Source: Spodoptera frugiperda (lineage: Eukaryota > Arthropoda > Insecta > Lepidoptera > Noctuidae). From it: a DNA stretch of 64,000 nucleotides. Positions 36,736 through 46,660 of the stretch are shown here, piece after piece. The translations under genes were made by a program, and so were the position numbers. A model generated the notes under the pieces. That model was not told where the DNA came from and ran no database searches. It saw only the letters and a program-made list of their open reading frames with translations. The stretch is from contig NC_064236.1 in the NCBI RefSeq assembly GCF_023101765.2, forward strand, positions 21,512,571 to 21,576,570, read 5' to 3'. Positions within the stretch are counted from its first letter, which is position 1; each line of letters starts with the position of its first letter.

Positions 36736-37728
36736 TGTACATGACCGCATGACCCACATGACCGTGAATAAATACGAATAAATACCACTGTTCCAGCTTA
36801 AATTGAAGTTTATCGAAAGAGGCAATTAATAATAAAGCAATTGATTTTAATTATTCGATTTTATTAGTGAATATGAAAATCTGAGTATAAAACGCATAAA
36901 ACGTAATAACAATAGTGATCCCTGACCTTACAAGAATGATATAAAAGTGGTCAATGACCAGCAAAAGGTTGAGAACCCCTGGTATAAGATATACATTTTT
37001 TTATTTAAGGTATAACCTGGCAATTTCATTGTTTATCTTAGTGCATATAAAATAAATACATTACGGCCAATGAATATCACTAAAATAGATGTTATATTTG
37101 TTAGTAGGTAATAAGTTCAAAAATAGAGTTCAACTATATTTGATCTCAAGAGTTATCTTCTGGAATATCTAAAATTTTAGTATTTTCTTATTTAATATTT
37201 ATTATTATATTTTGTTTATTATTTAGTATTGTATATTAAAATTGTATTATCGGCAGAACGAGTATTATGGGCTTTAACATTTAGTTCATCCAACAAAATA
37301 TAGACGTATGGTTGAGCATTATTCCAGTAGCTCATGTAAGTAAGTCATATAATTTTATTTAAATAATAGAAACATTTTACTGCCTCAATGGTTAGGAGAA
37401 AATATGAAGCCCACATCAACCCCGCGTCGCGTCAAATTTTATCTTCTTCAATTGCTAAAACAGGACAATAACAAGTACCATTAAACAGACCCTTTATTAC
37501 AATTAGACTAAAAACGTAAATGCTATAAATTCAGTGTACGACGAAGTTCACTTATATAATAAACTCTTTAGAATTTCACAGGGGGAAGCCCCCTTCAGAA
37601 ATAACTGGCTAAGAAGGTTTCTTACTTGCATTAATTTAAACTGCAAGCCTTAAGCCGTATCACAAAGCATAAATAACGAGACGACTCTTTTACCTAAATA
37701 GGGCAAAAAGAACTTTAGTGGATGTATT

Positions 37729-37785
37729 ATAATACTTAAAGAGCTTATGCCTTAGTGACTAAGCCATAAGCTCTTTAAGTATTAT
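37729..37785. repeat. Perfect 21-bp-arm hairpin
   Basis: The arm at 37729-37749 (ATAATACTTAAAGAGCTTAT G) is exactly inverted at 37765-37785 with a 15-base loop, itself containing CTTAG/CTAAG. Stem-loop size is in the range of a small foldback element. Confidence 0.82.
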
Positions 37786-38149
37786 ACGTATAAGTCTAAC
37801 CTTATAAGTCTAGTCTAGCCAACTTTTTCCGGGCCAAGACTTACAGCCAATCAACGTACAAAGCTATGTCACAAAATAATAATACGCATCATAAAATGTA
37901 TCATTACGTTACCACAAACTAAAGTGCTGAGCGTCAAACAACAATAGCTTTCAATTTCTAACGGCACTAGTGTTGATTTTAAAACCAAATTTATTCAATA
38001 TTCACATGCGTTGAAATATTAATTCTTTACTACTTTAAAATGGACAATTTTGCTAATACTTTTGATTTATCGACGCAACTTTGGTTGCGTACATATAATA
38101 TAATATATGTTTATATATTACAAGTGTATTTGGTTTTTGTTTATATATA

Positions 38150-38230
38150 TAGCGGCATTACGTCCCGTAATGTTCAACTTTGCCTACCTCTTCGGGGATT
38201 AAAGGCGTGACGTTGTTATTGTTGTTGTTT
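38150..38230 (+). mobile_element. SINE-c 3' end fragment
   Basis: GCGGCATTACGTCCCGTAAT, CTCTTCGGGGATTAAAGGCG, TGACGTTGTT and a (GTT)n tail match the 3' end of the full SINE-c copies. The head is missing. It abuts the MITE at 38232. Confidence 0.78.
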
Positions 38231-38231
38231 A

Positions 38232-38619
38232 TACAACGTGTAACAAAATACCCATATACATCAAGAAGCCCTGATGAATACAGGTTGAATAGAATCTCTA
38301 CACAAAGTTTCAGCTTAAAATACGTTTAAAAAAAATTTGTAAATAAATACTTGGTATCGCATAGTTCTTGATTTCAAATCATACAAACGTGTCAAAACAC
38401 TACAGGTATCACTCGCTAATATGACGAAACATTTCTTCTGTCAATCTGATCGCCTAGTATCTGTCTACCTAATTTTGATTCGCGCGCCGGCGCGATTTGA
38501 AAAATTCATAACTTGGTACCATGAAAACATGAGTTTAAAAAACCCTTCCCGTATCGTTTGTTATGTTATCTAGAAACCGTGCAATTGATATGTATACCCC
38601 CTTTTTGTTACACGTTGTA
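38232..38619. mobile_element. MITE, 388 bp, TACAACGTGTAACAAAA ends, TA duplications
   Basis: The left end TACAACGTGTAACAAAA is exactly inverted at the right (TTTTGTTACACGTTGTA). Weaker pairing continues inwards (TACCCATATACATC opposite ATATGTATACCCCC). TA lies on both sides (38230-38231 and 38620-38621), the target duplication of Tc1/mariner-like elements. The interior is non-coding and includes CGCGCGCCGGCGCG near 38481. Superfamily is inferred only from the TA duplication. Confidence 0.82.
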
Positions 38620-38891
38620 TATATCTATAAATATATATATTTGTTTGTATGTAATAAAACATACAATCGCCGCGTCATGAATATGAGCCTCTAGTACGGC
38701 TTGAAACCAGTCGACTTCCTCGTCAAACAATTACGTGAGTAAGCTGATAACATCATAAATAATTTAGTATGTCTGACGAAAGTTATAATAAAATTATTCA
38801 ACTATTTATGAAAATGTATGATGTATTAAATAAAAGTGTATTCGGTAACCAAGTTTTGGTTATAACATCAACAGTCCACACGGTGATCCAA

Positions 38892-39183
38892 GCACCGCCC
38901 GGAGTACACGGTGGAGCATACGCTGGCGGTGTGCCCTGCGTGGGCTGAGCACCGCCAAGTCCTCAGGGATGTGGTCGGCGACGGCGACCCTTCGCGCCCG
39001 GCACTGGTTCAGACCATGGTGCGGAGCGAGAGGGACTGGGATGCCGTCTCCTCTTTCTGCGAAGCAGTCATGCTAGCTAAGGAGGAGGCGGGGCGCGTGA
39101 GAGAACAAACCTCCTCACGCCCCAGCCGTCGCGAGAGATACTTCGGGCGTCGGGGATCGCGGGACAATCTCCGGCCACCGTAA
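38892..39183 (+). pseudogene. C-terminus of R1-clade LINE polyprotein
   Basis: The open frame reads EHTLAVCPAWAEHRQVL, then RDWDAVSSFCEAVMLAKEEA and ends with a Ser/Arg-rich tail before a stop at 39181-39183. The HTL..CPAW..HR and ...FCE.VM..KE blocks are the familiar end of R1-clade (R1/SART/TRAS-like) ORF2, just after its cysteine-histidine motif. About 90 codons remain, there is no start codon, and the reverse-transcriptase and endonuclease domains are missing. The frame itself is still open, suggesting a fairly recent insertion. Confidence 0.85.
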
Positions 39184-39478
39184 GTGCGGGCCTGCCGACG
39201 GCGAGCAAGGGTAGCTCACCGCCCGAACAGAACCAGACCCGTGCGTGCGGCGCGTCGCGTTCCACGCGCGCCTCAAAGAGCCATCAGACCACCACAGATG
39301 GGGCCCAGTAGGGCTGATGCCTGATCCGGAGCTGCGGACTACCTAGCGGGTTTACCGGGGCTCCGGCTCGAAAAGCAGGAGAAGGAACGGAGTGGTTTTT
39401 AGTCAGTAAGAGTCTGACACTCCCTCTCTCTTGAGGGGGGAAAGTCATCTTGGATAACTTTCCCCCCTCAAAAAAAAA
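38892..39478 (+). mobile_element. 5'-truncated R1-like LINE with 14-bp target-site duplication
   Basis: The direct repeat ACACGGTGATCCAA is exact at 38878-38891 and 39479-39492. Between them lie the C-terminus of a reverse-transcriptase ORF, a GC-rich 3' UTR (CCGGAGCTGCGGACTACCTA, GGAACGGAGTGGTTTTTAGT, AGTCTGACACTCCCTC) and an A-run. This is a clean target-primed insertion truncated at the 5' side. It is the reference copy for the R1-tail fragments at 7182, 18591, 25498, 30325, 47405, 47590 and 55799. Confidence 0.93.
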
Positions 39479-39529
39479 ACACGGTGATCCAACATTGGAC
39501 TATGAGCCTCTCATACAGCTATTCTATTA

Positions 39530-40293
39530 TCTATACTAATATTATAAAGCTCAAGAGTTTGTTTGTTTGTTTGAACGCGCTAATCTCAGGAACTACTTGA
39601 ATTATTTTTTAAAATCAATGATGTGCAAAATCAGGAGGTTGCGGTCCGTTCCCACAGGAGTTTCTTAATTCTTTGAACCCGAATACGATCCCCCATATTC
39701 GCACAAGTTAAAAATATTTGCCCCAATAATTTTACTTAGAAATCTTAAACCACCAAATTTATGTAATGGGACCCGACTTCAAATCAAATTTCTTCGCAAT
39801 AAACTGATCGTTACAAACATTTTGACTGATCCAGCTGTTGGCCAAACAGTGCTTATACCTCACATCACAATCAATCTAAATGATTTACCTTTTCTTAATT
39901 TTTAAAGAATTCAATTTCCCGTTACGCTATCTTTCGCCGTTACAATTAATAAATCACAGGTTCAAACATTTAAACACGTCGGAATAGATTTACGTCAAGA
40001 CTGCTTTACACGCGGCCAACTATATGTTGCGTTGTCACAATCAGGTTGCGGAGAAAACCAATACGTTCTTCTGCCACAAGAAAATAAAACAAAAATAAGT
40101 ATTATTTACGTAGAAGTACTTGAAAATAATTATGTTCTTTCAAAAACTAAATAGTCTAAAATAATAACAGAAAATGACGCGGACAAAGTCGTGGGTAACA
40201 GTTATAATTTATAAAGCTGAGAAGGTTGTTTGCAAAATTAATATGTTGCCCAAAAGAATTATTCCACGCGGACGAAGTCGCGGGCACAGCTAG
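39530..40293 (+). mobile_element. Helitron remnant with helicase sequence (764 bp), probably composite
   Basis: The 5' end TCTATACTAATATTATAAAG is the HelB terminus. The 3' end is CGCGGACGAAGTCGCGGGCA CAG-CTAG before T. Between them is the decayed helicase C-terminus listed separately. A first, mutated 3' end seems to lie at about 40176-40202 (GACGCGGACAAAGTCGTGGG), followed at once by ATAATTTATAAAGCTGAGAA, which looks like a second, short Helitron. So the block may be an internally deleted autonomous Helitron plus a tandem short one. It shows that an autonomous partner sharing HelB ends once existed. Confidence 0.82.
39655..40154 (+). pseudogene. Helitron Pif1-type helicase, C-terminal fragment
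   Basis: Readable blocks in order are EFLNSLNPNTIPH, then in another frame ILLRNLKPPNLCNGTRL, PAVGQTVLIPHI, FPVTLSFAVTINKSQ, DLRQDCFTRGQLYVALS and a terminal stop at 40152-40154. These are the hallmarks of the Pif1-like helicase half of RepHel, including the INKSQ motif and the GQLYVALS motif. A frameshift lies near 39700-39725 and an in-frame TAA at 39903-39905. The residue after YVALS is Q where the family has the arginine-finger R, so this copy would be inactive even without the breaks. The Rep nuclease half and helicase motifs I-III are absent. Confidence 0.9.
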
Positions 40294-40914
40294 TACAATA
40301 TAAATGTAAATAAGAGATATTGTTTGAGTTTCTATCAAATGTATAGAGCACTTTAATCGGATTTTACGATACCCACGGGAAGACTAGTGATGGCGATAAA
40401 CATTATACCAGAGCATCTGTACATTATTCATTTAAAATATAAATGTTATACTCGACAAACAAATTGCATAGAAATTAGCTCAAAGTTCCAATTAATTATT
40501 ATTAGTTAGTTATTATCATTAGTTCAATCCAATAGAATCAATGTTATGTCTAACTTTGTCTTGATCTGCCACTTTAAATCGGCGGCTTCGATTAAATATA
40601 TCTAAAATAGACATCCAGGATTCTGTATAGGAAATACCGAAAGTGCTAACTTTTAGTTTGATGACTGAAATGTTACGCGTGCAATGTTAAATGTCGTTAC
40701 GTCTTATATATGTATCTGGTTTTGTTAAAGGCGTGTTCTTGGATAAAACACAATTTCACCAGCTGTGTTTAGTTACATTGCAATAAGAAGTACATAAGGA
40801 ATTATACTTAAATGAGTTTATGTATGTTTCCTTGCTACGTATAGAGACACGCGGGTACGTGTTACGCAACATGTTATTGTTAAAAAATATAAATATTTAA
40901 CTTATTTTTTTTAT

Positions 40915-40963
40915 CTAGTTTTGCAGTTAAATTATATATATAAAAATTTAACTGGAAAACTAG
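40915..40963. repeat. Hairpin, 19-bp arms
   Basis: CTAGTTTTGCAGTTAAATT (40915-40933) is inverted at 40945-40963 with one mismatch and an 11-base AT loop. The CTAG ends are palindromic by themselves. Confidence 0.78.
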
Positions 40964-42536
40964 AGAGAAATACCTACGTACGTTCAGTTCTAACCCGTTT
41001 CCAACCACTAAATATCCGAACCGACAATTCTATAAAACTATCTGACAAAAAGTCATACTTATTCATCGTTATTGTTTAGTTTATTGTAGAAAATTACGTA
41101 GGACCAATTGACAAAAATTGCTAAGGAACAACATTTCCTTTACAACATATTCATGTCACGTAAAACGTGCCCATTTCATAAATTTACGTCAACTTAAAAA
41201 CTCAACAATCTTTCATAAAATAGTACTTTTATCTCCATGAAAAATAGCCTTTAAATCCTGTTTACACCTCCATAATTTGATTGGCCGTTAACATAATTAT
41301 AAAAAGGTAACATTTTTTAAATGAATGGAACGCAAATACTAATTTAGGCTGAGACCACAACCGCGGCTAACCGCCCTAGCCGGGCACTGGGCAATGGGTT
41401 CTTACTACGTTGATGCGCAGTGAAACCATCCACTTTTAACATATAGTTCTATCGCTAAGTTACCAATGAACTGGCAACGGTTGTTCTCGCCAACATTTTG
41501 AAACATTATTCGGTTTCAAAATCAGTTGCGAGCAAAAACCACACGAGTTGCTCCCAACTGATTTTTGATTAAATAAACTCACATTCTTGATTAAATAAAC
41601 TCATACGGTTTAAATCCGCCGCTGGCTTACTTTTAGTGCCTTAGATAGACAAAAATCCAGATATTTTTTTAAATAACCCTCCTTCTGGCGCAGTCGGGTA
41701 AAAAGAGTAACACAGTTCACTGTCGCAATGTAATAACAAAACAAATGTTCTATGGATAAATGTCCATCGATGGTTGGACGTATTAGTATTCATAAACAAA
41801 GAGTAGTGACTCACGTTCCATCGTTTCGTTTATTGTCACATTATTTCCGCCTTCACTTATATTATGTTTCACTCGATTCAAATAGTTCACCGATTGTTAT
41901 TAGAGTTCAATTTTAATTTGTTGCGACTTGCTCAAATTTTATCAATGTTTTTTTTTATAATTATACGCATTTTAATTATTTATTTCAACACGCGGATGCC
42001 GCTTCTTCATGATACTAAAGACGATATTTAACATTAGAAGTTTTATGAATGAATCCAAAAGAAATCCCGATAGAAATGAACCTAAATGAAAATCGTCTTA
42101 TTACGAAGCTGATAAAAATGTATCTGAAAGTTATTTCCATTGGTACCAATTAGCGAGGTGTGAATTTTCAAAAAGCCGCCATCCGCCGGCTGAAAGCTGA
42201 AAAACTTCATTATAATTCATGCCAATCATGATTAATATAAGTGTTCGCTTGCATAGTTTTCAGTGGATAATACGCTTAATGATACGACACCCGTAATTAA
42301 AACAAACAAAAACGTTTAAACCCCTATCAAATATATTACGTTCGACATACATTTCGTTCGACTGCCGATAAGGTATTCCATTATTTAACGAGGATTAAGC
42401 CTTGCGTTACGATATTCTTAAATTTGTGAACATAATATTAACATAAAGTTTTTTTTCTTCACATTCAAATATTCGATATCGTTTACAAAAGTCTAATTCT
42501 AATATTCTAATGTAATTTGTCCCACCTACACGAAAC

Positions 42537-42605
42537 CGTCGGCCGGGCTACGGTGCTACGGCGCTACGGCCGTCGCTACGGGCTACGCCGTAGCCGTCGG
42601 CCGCT
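42537..42605. repeat. GC-rich GCTACGG repeat cluster with inverted ends
   Basis: CGTCGGCCGGGCTACGG at the left has a partial inverse at the right (GCCGTAGCCGTCGGCCG), and GCTACGG/GCTACGCCG units repeat at 7-12 bp spacing between. It is a 69-bp island of high GC within very AT-rich DNA. It may be the core of a foldback element or a small satellite seed. Confidence 0.65.
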
Positions 42606-44579
42606 TACTTAAGTACCGCGGTATTAGGGTAATTTGTGAAGAAAATTGTAGCCCATTATATAAAGTGTACTGAAGAGCCGATGCGAATCGATGTGTAGTA
42701 CTGAAGCTATTTATATCATTAGGCTAATGCCTCTACTACTTTCAGTATTTAAATTATTCAAACATCGGGAAGTTAAGTAAAGTTATCCTGACTCTTTAAA
42801 CAATCGTTTATGCTTAACACTCCCTTATTTATTTTATATTTAGATTCTAGTTACGAACGGGAAATCCTACAAATGTGTAAGTGGCTCCAATTAGCGGAAC
42901 AAACGTACGTCTACATATTTATACGATATAGTCTTTTGTGTATTAATTTTTAATATGGAACAATTAAACAGTTAAATAAATGCAAAAATGTTTTGTTATA
43001 ATTTTATAATAGTTTTTAGTTAATTAAATTAATTTAAACATTGTTATTATTATCGAGATAGCGAAGTCACGCGAACTAATTTTATAAAAAATTTCAGGTA
43101 GGTAATGTAATAGGTAATATTATAGGTAATATCAATATTATATCAAAGGCTTATGTTCTTCTTAGTGCTAGAACATGATCGCCGATCTAGGATATAAGAC
43201 CTGCAGCAATCATTACATTCGTATTACCCACTCAAGTTCAATATAATAAATAGTATTATTACTCAACAAATATAAGTAACACCTGGGTATTTACTTAAAA
43301 CACTTATAGTGTAATATTATAAATTAATATTACATTATAAAATATAATATGTAAATATGGTTAATATGTGTAGTTTTTTACGAATAGTCTAAATATGCAT
43401 CTTAATAATTGTATTTTATTAATTCCTCCTCCTTGTTTATTTTAATAATATGCACTTACATCCAAATCGATTACTAACAAAAGTTTATTTCTTCACATTT
43501 TTAAAGCACAAAGAGTTCTATTTATTGTCTTAACAACGATTTTAAAATTACCTTAAAAAAATATTTAACAACCTTTTTTTAAACAACATTTTAAACTACA
43601 TTTTTTACGCCGGTTAAAATCATCGAATTTAAAGAAACCTTTCCAACTAAATAAATAAATTCTTTGCCGAGAATAAAATTTAGGTTTTAAATGAATTTCA
43701 AACGGTACGTTTTAGAGTTATTATTTAACGTCTATTTTACGTAAGTTGTTGAACAGTTTATGAGTAGGTGACGAAAATACTAGCCGACGGCGGCATTTCA
43801 CTTTACGTCTCCGGAATCTCGTCCCGGGAAAATATATTAACCCGAAAATAAATTCTAAAACAACACTAAAGATAAAGATATTACCGTGGAGACCGATCTA
43901 ATTTTTATAGTAATAAATAAATAATATAATACGGTAGCGGTATAAACTTATTTATTCATAATTTAATTTTTGCATATAGTGTAGTAATTATTGTTGTGTC
44001 ATAAATGCATTTTTTCACCGTATTTTATTTTAAAAGGAATTTTAATATGGCAATTTATTATACGAATAATTTACATTTATTATTTTATTGTGTACAAAAT
44101 TTTTTACGAGTTTTAATAACGACTTTAAAATATTTTTACTTTTAATTAAAAATGTCACGTCATATTTGTATTAATATTTTTAACCGAAAATTGTACAAAA
44201 CGAACACACGATCAATTTCGCTGAAAAACAATCCCCCCATGGAGCTCCATGTAGTCGCTTTGGCAGGCGCTAGCGGGAATATAGATCGAACATCGCTTAG
44301 CAACATATATACATATACATAATATGCTGAAAAAAAGTGGTTAGAACGTCCTGAAATACAAGTAAAATATATCGAACGTAAAGAACCTAAAACCTTTGAG
44401 TTAATAGATTAAAAGCGTCTCCGACCGCGTGAAGATAGTATTTATTTATAATGGTCGGTGACGTTTTCCTCGGGACGCGGCCGAGCCTGAGCGACGTCAA
44501 CAAGCGGGACGTACGCGTGCCGACCGCGACACTTCAGCGGTAGAGCAATGAAGGCTATTGTATAAAGTAGAGTACTCAC

Positions 44580-44741
44580 GGACGGGTTGGGGACGCACCG
44601 CCGCGGGTCGGAACTCCGGTACGTGGGGCTGTACCGGCCCGGGAAGCACCCTGGTGGCGCCATGAGCCCCCCACCGGATTTCATCTTATCCGGCGAGTAC
44701 ATCGCACATGACCCCCACGGGTCGTCCTCCAATTTCAGCAC
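44580..44741 (-). CDS. Candidate coding exon, unrecognised protein (minus strand)
   Basis: On the minus strand an open frame reads VLKLEDDPWGSCAMYSPDKM, continues Gly/Pro-rich, and ends TYRSSDPRRCVPNPS directly at a consensus donor GTGAGT (44579-44574) in phase 0. The first ATG is at 44702, giving 41 codons to the donor. Alternatively the exon is internal, using an acceptor CCTTCAAAG just upstream of 44741. An upstream in-frame stop at 44877-44879 limits it. The Pro/Ser/Gly-rich, acidic-tipped composition would suit the N-terminus of a transcription factor, but no family is recognised. Further exons would lie at lower coordinates, and none was identified. A competing plus-strand reading exists over the same bases. 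Confidence 0.38.
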
Positions 44742-44749
44742 CTTTGAAG
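44662..44749 (+). CDS. Alternative candidate first exon (plus strand)
   Basis: The plus strand reads ATG at 44662 in a reasonable context (GGCGCCATGAGC), MSPPPDFILSGEYIAHDPHG then SSSNFSTFE, ending at AAG|GTGAGT (donor at 44750). The frame meets TGA immediately in the putative intron, as expected if spliced. It overlaps the minus-strand candidate, and at most one is likely real. No family is recognised. Confidence 0.25.
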
Positions 44750-45160
44750 GTGAGTGATACTGCCGGTCGAAAATTTTGGCGATTTTTATCGTACTTTCGG
44801 GTGATAAAAATGGCGGCGGTGCCGCGACCGTCCGCTTCGCCGGGTAGTGACCGACTGAAGCAGGAAAGCGGTGACGTCACGAGCCACGCCCTCGCCCCTC
44901 CACTCGCCCCCGCCTACCGCCCCCCTGACCGTCTCACGCATGTTTACGTCGCCGGCGGCGGGTTCACGAATTACTGAATTATTTAATTGGTCCATTCACT
45001 TCTCCTGCTTGTTACCTTTTCACGCTTCTCTAAAAAGGTTGACGGATGACCTGCGACGATCGACGCTGGCTAATTGCGCGACAATCGATACGCGAGGGAC
45101 TGAGCTCTATATGAAACCAGACAGGGATCACTGTGCTATACAGGTGCTGCACACGTGACG

Positions 45161-45880
45161 CGAGCGTGCTAGGCCGCGAAACATGCGTGTTGGAATTAAA
45201 TTCCTTACGGTTATACTACTACTAATATATTGTTTATGATAAAAAGTCCACTAACGAACGCATTCAAATTAAGAGGATAGACAGACTAATCGACATAATT
45301 CGTATGAATTGGTGGTCACAGTAACAATTAGTCTGAATAATCAAGGTCGGTGAGGTCTCGAAAACTGCATGTTTCAGTAGTGTTAGTAGGACAAGTTCGT
45401 GTAATGCCCAGGCCGTAACATTGTCAGCGGGCAGGGCTAGATGTCTGTATGAAGTGATGTGTCTGCTCGCGTGGCGATGTCGGCAAGGTCAGGCGGAGTG
45501 AATGCTCTGCGATGCCATTTCAAACCTTCGTACATTCAAGAATTACGCGTTCTATTTTTAGTATTCTGTGCAACTATTATTATATTATAGTATTTTATAA
45601 CGTAATAATAACCTCTGGCCTCTCTTGATAGTCGGGTGGTTGTAAGCGCGACTGCTGACCGATGACTCTGTTTCGATACCGGAGTAAAGTATAGGTAGTT
45701 TTATTAGATTTCTCATAGTTTTTTTGGAGTTGGTAATAAATATAGAAAAATAGTTGTTTTTTTAAAAAAATAAAAAAAACAAATTCACTTAAAATGTTTT
45801 GTCGCACCATTTTCAATCACCAGACACTATTCTAAAAACAAAAGAAAATGTCTAAAAAAACTCTTTTGGAATAATGTAAA
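45161..45880. other. Flank of CpG island, nothing recognised
   Basis: GC content declines to the AT-rich background. GTCGGGTGGTTGTAAGCGCG near 45630 looks like a degraded SINE-c-like head on the plus strand but has no recognisable body. Confidence 0.3.
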
Positions 45881-46208
45881 GGGTGGGTGTTTTTCCACCA
45901 GAGATGTACAATGTAGTTATACTACGAAGATAATATAATAGCTAAACTGTGAAACTATGTGAGTGTTTCTCTGATACCGGGCTACGTAAGCCGCAAAGTA
46001 GATTGGTGAGGGAGATGCGCAGCTCGAGTATGCCATGTATTGATAGTTAGGGATGCCATCCATAGCACACATCCATAGCACCCATCTTTCCATATAAAAA
46101 ATATATCTTAGATATGTGCTTAGCTATGTGTACCAATGAATATGATTGGTGGAAGCCAAACGCATCCACAACAACGTAGCACAGCACATCTCCGGTGGAA
46201 AAGCACCC
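45881..46208 (+). mobile_element. MITE-s, copy 1 (328 bp)
   Basis: Ends GGGTGGGTGTTTTTCCACCA and GGTGGAAAAGCACCC are inverted. Inside are GATGCGCAGCTCGAGTATGC, a tandem CATCCATAGCACAC unit, ATGATTGGTGGAAGCCAAAC and CACAGCACATCTCC. Flanks are TAAA and TTAT, each one base from TTAA. The same structure is at 58938-59242 and, inverted, at 48503-49029. Non-coding. Confidence 0.85.
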
Positions 46209-46494
46209 TTATGGGGAAACGGGATCAAATTACATTTTGGTGTGATCGAATATTATTGACGCAACCACATTAACCACGTATAAAATTTGCTGTCGAATTA
46301 ATTGAGTGAAGTAACAAATTGCGTTACCAACCAATGTGAATTTTATCTCTACTTTTATTTTATGAACAAGTTCATATTTACTTTACATATTTAAATAAAA
46401 GGGTATATTTGGAATGAAACGGTTGTAAAATTATTTATTTTCAGATGAGCTATTTTTGAAAGAGTGCTTATCTATATCGTCAAACCTATTTTTA
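46209..46494. other. Intergenic, nothing recognised
   Basis: Short AT-rich spacer. Confidence 0.3.
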
Positions 46495-46660
46495 ACTGAC
46501 TTCAAAAATAAGGAGTTTGACCTGTATGTATGTTTGTGAGTGATTATGTCGCTTTTGGCTTAGCCGATTTTGATGCGGTTTTCAACATCAAATTTAAACT
46601 TAGGAAAGGGTTTTAGGGATATTACCTGACTTAAAAATGGAGGAAAATTGAAGACGGTTC
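46495..46660 (+). repeat. Interspersed repeat ACTGACTTCAAAAATAAGGAG
   Basis: Starts ACTGACTTCAAAAATAAGGA, then TGTATGTATGTTTGTGAGTG and GCCGATTTTGATGCGGTTTT. It resembles a very common lepidopteran repeat; parts recur at 20680-20745 and its TTCAAAAA-like end resembles the arms of the hairpin at 50710. Class unknown. Confidence 0.55.

Larger units (their letters stand above)
34999..38149. other. AT-rich spacer with local tandem and inverted repeats
   Basis: No gene recognised. 35820-36770 is extremely AT-rich. The structured parts (36521-36735, 37729-37785) are listed separately. Open frames at 35079-35360 and 35622-35810 have no recognised motifs. Confidence 0.4.
40294..44439. other. AT-rich spacer, little recognised
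   Basis: No gene seen. A hairpin at 40915-40963 and a GC-rich block at 42537-42605 are listed separately. 41340-41580 contains an imperfect inverted pair (GGTTTCAAAATCAGTTGCGA near 41512 against a CAACTGATTTTTGATT near 41555). 43000-44150 is extremely AT-rich. Confidence 0.4.
44440..45160. promoter_or_regulatory. CpG-rich island, putative promoter region
   Basis: GC and CpG content rise abruptly against kilobases of AT-rich DNA on both sides, with many CGCG, GGCGGCG and CCGGC blocks. Unlike other GC-rich patches in the window it matches none of the repeat families. A GCCGCCATTTT/AAAATGGCGGC motif at 44809-44819 resembles a YY1/Pleiohomeotic site, often found near promoters. Candidate coding exons with GTGAGT donors occur on both strands inside it. 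Promoter status is an inference; direction is not settled. Confidence 0.45.

Noticed and set aside
44708..44977. 89-codon plus-strand frame starting at an ATG
   Set aside because: It runs through the putative GTGAGT donor and the GC-rich island with low-complexity Pro/Ala content; it looks like untranslated or promoter sequence.
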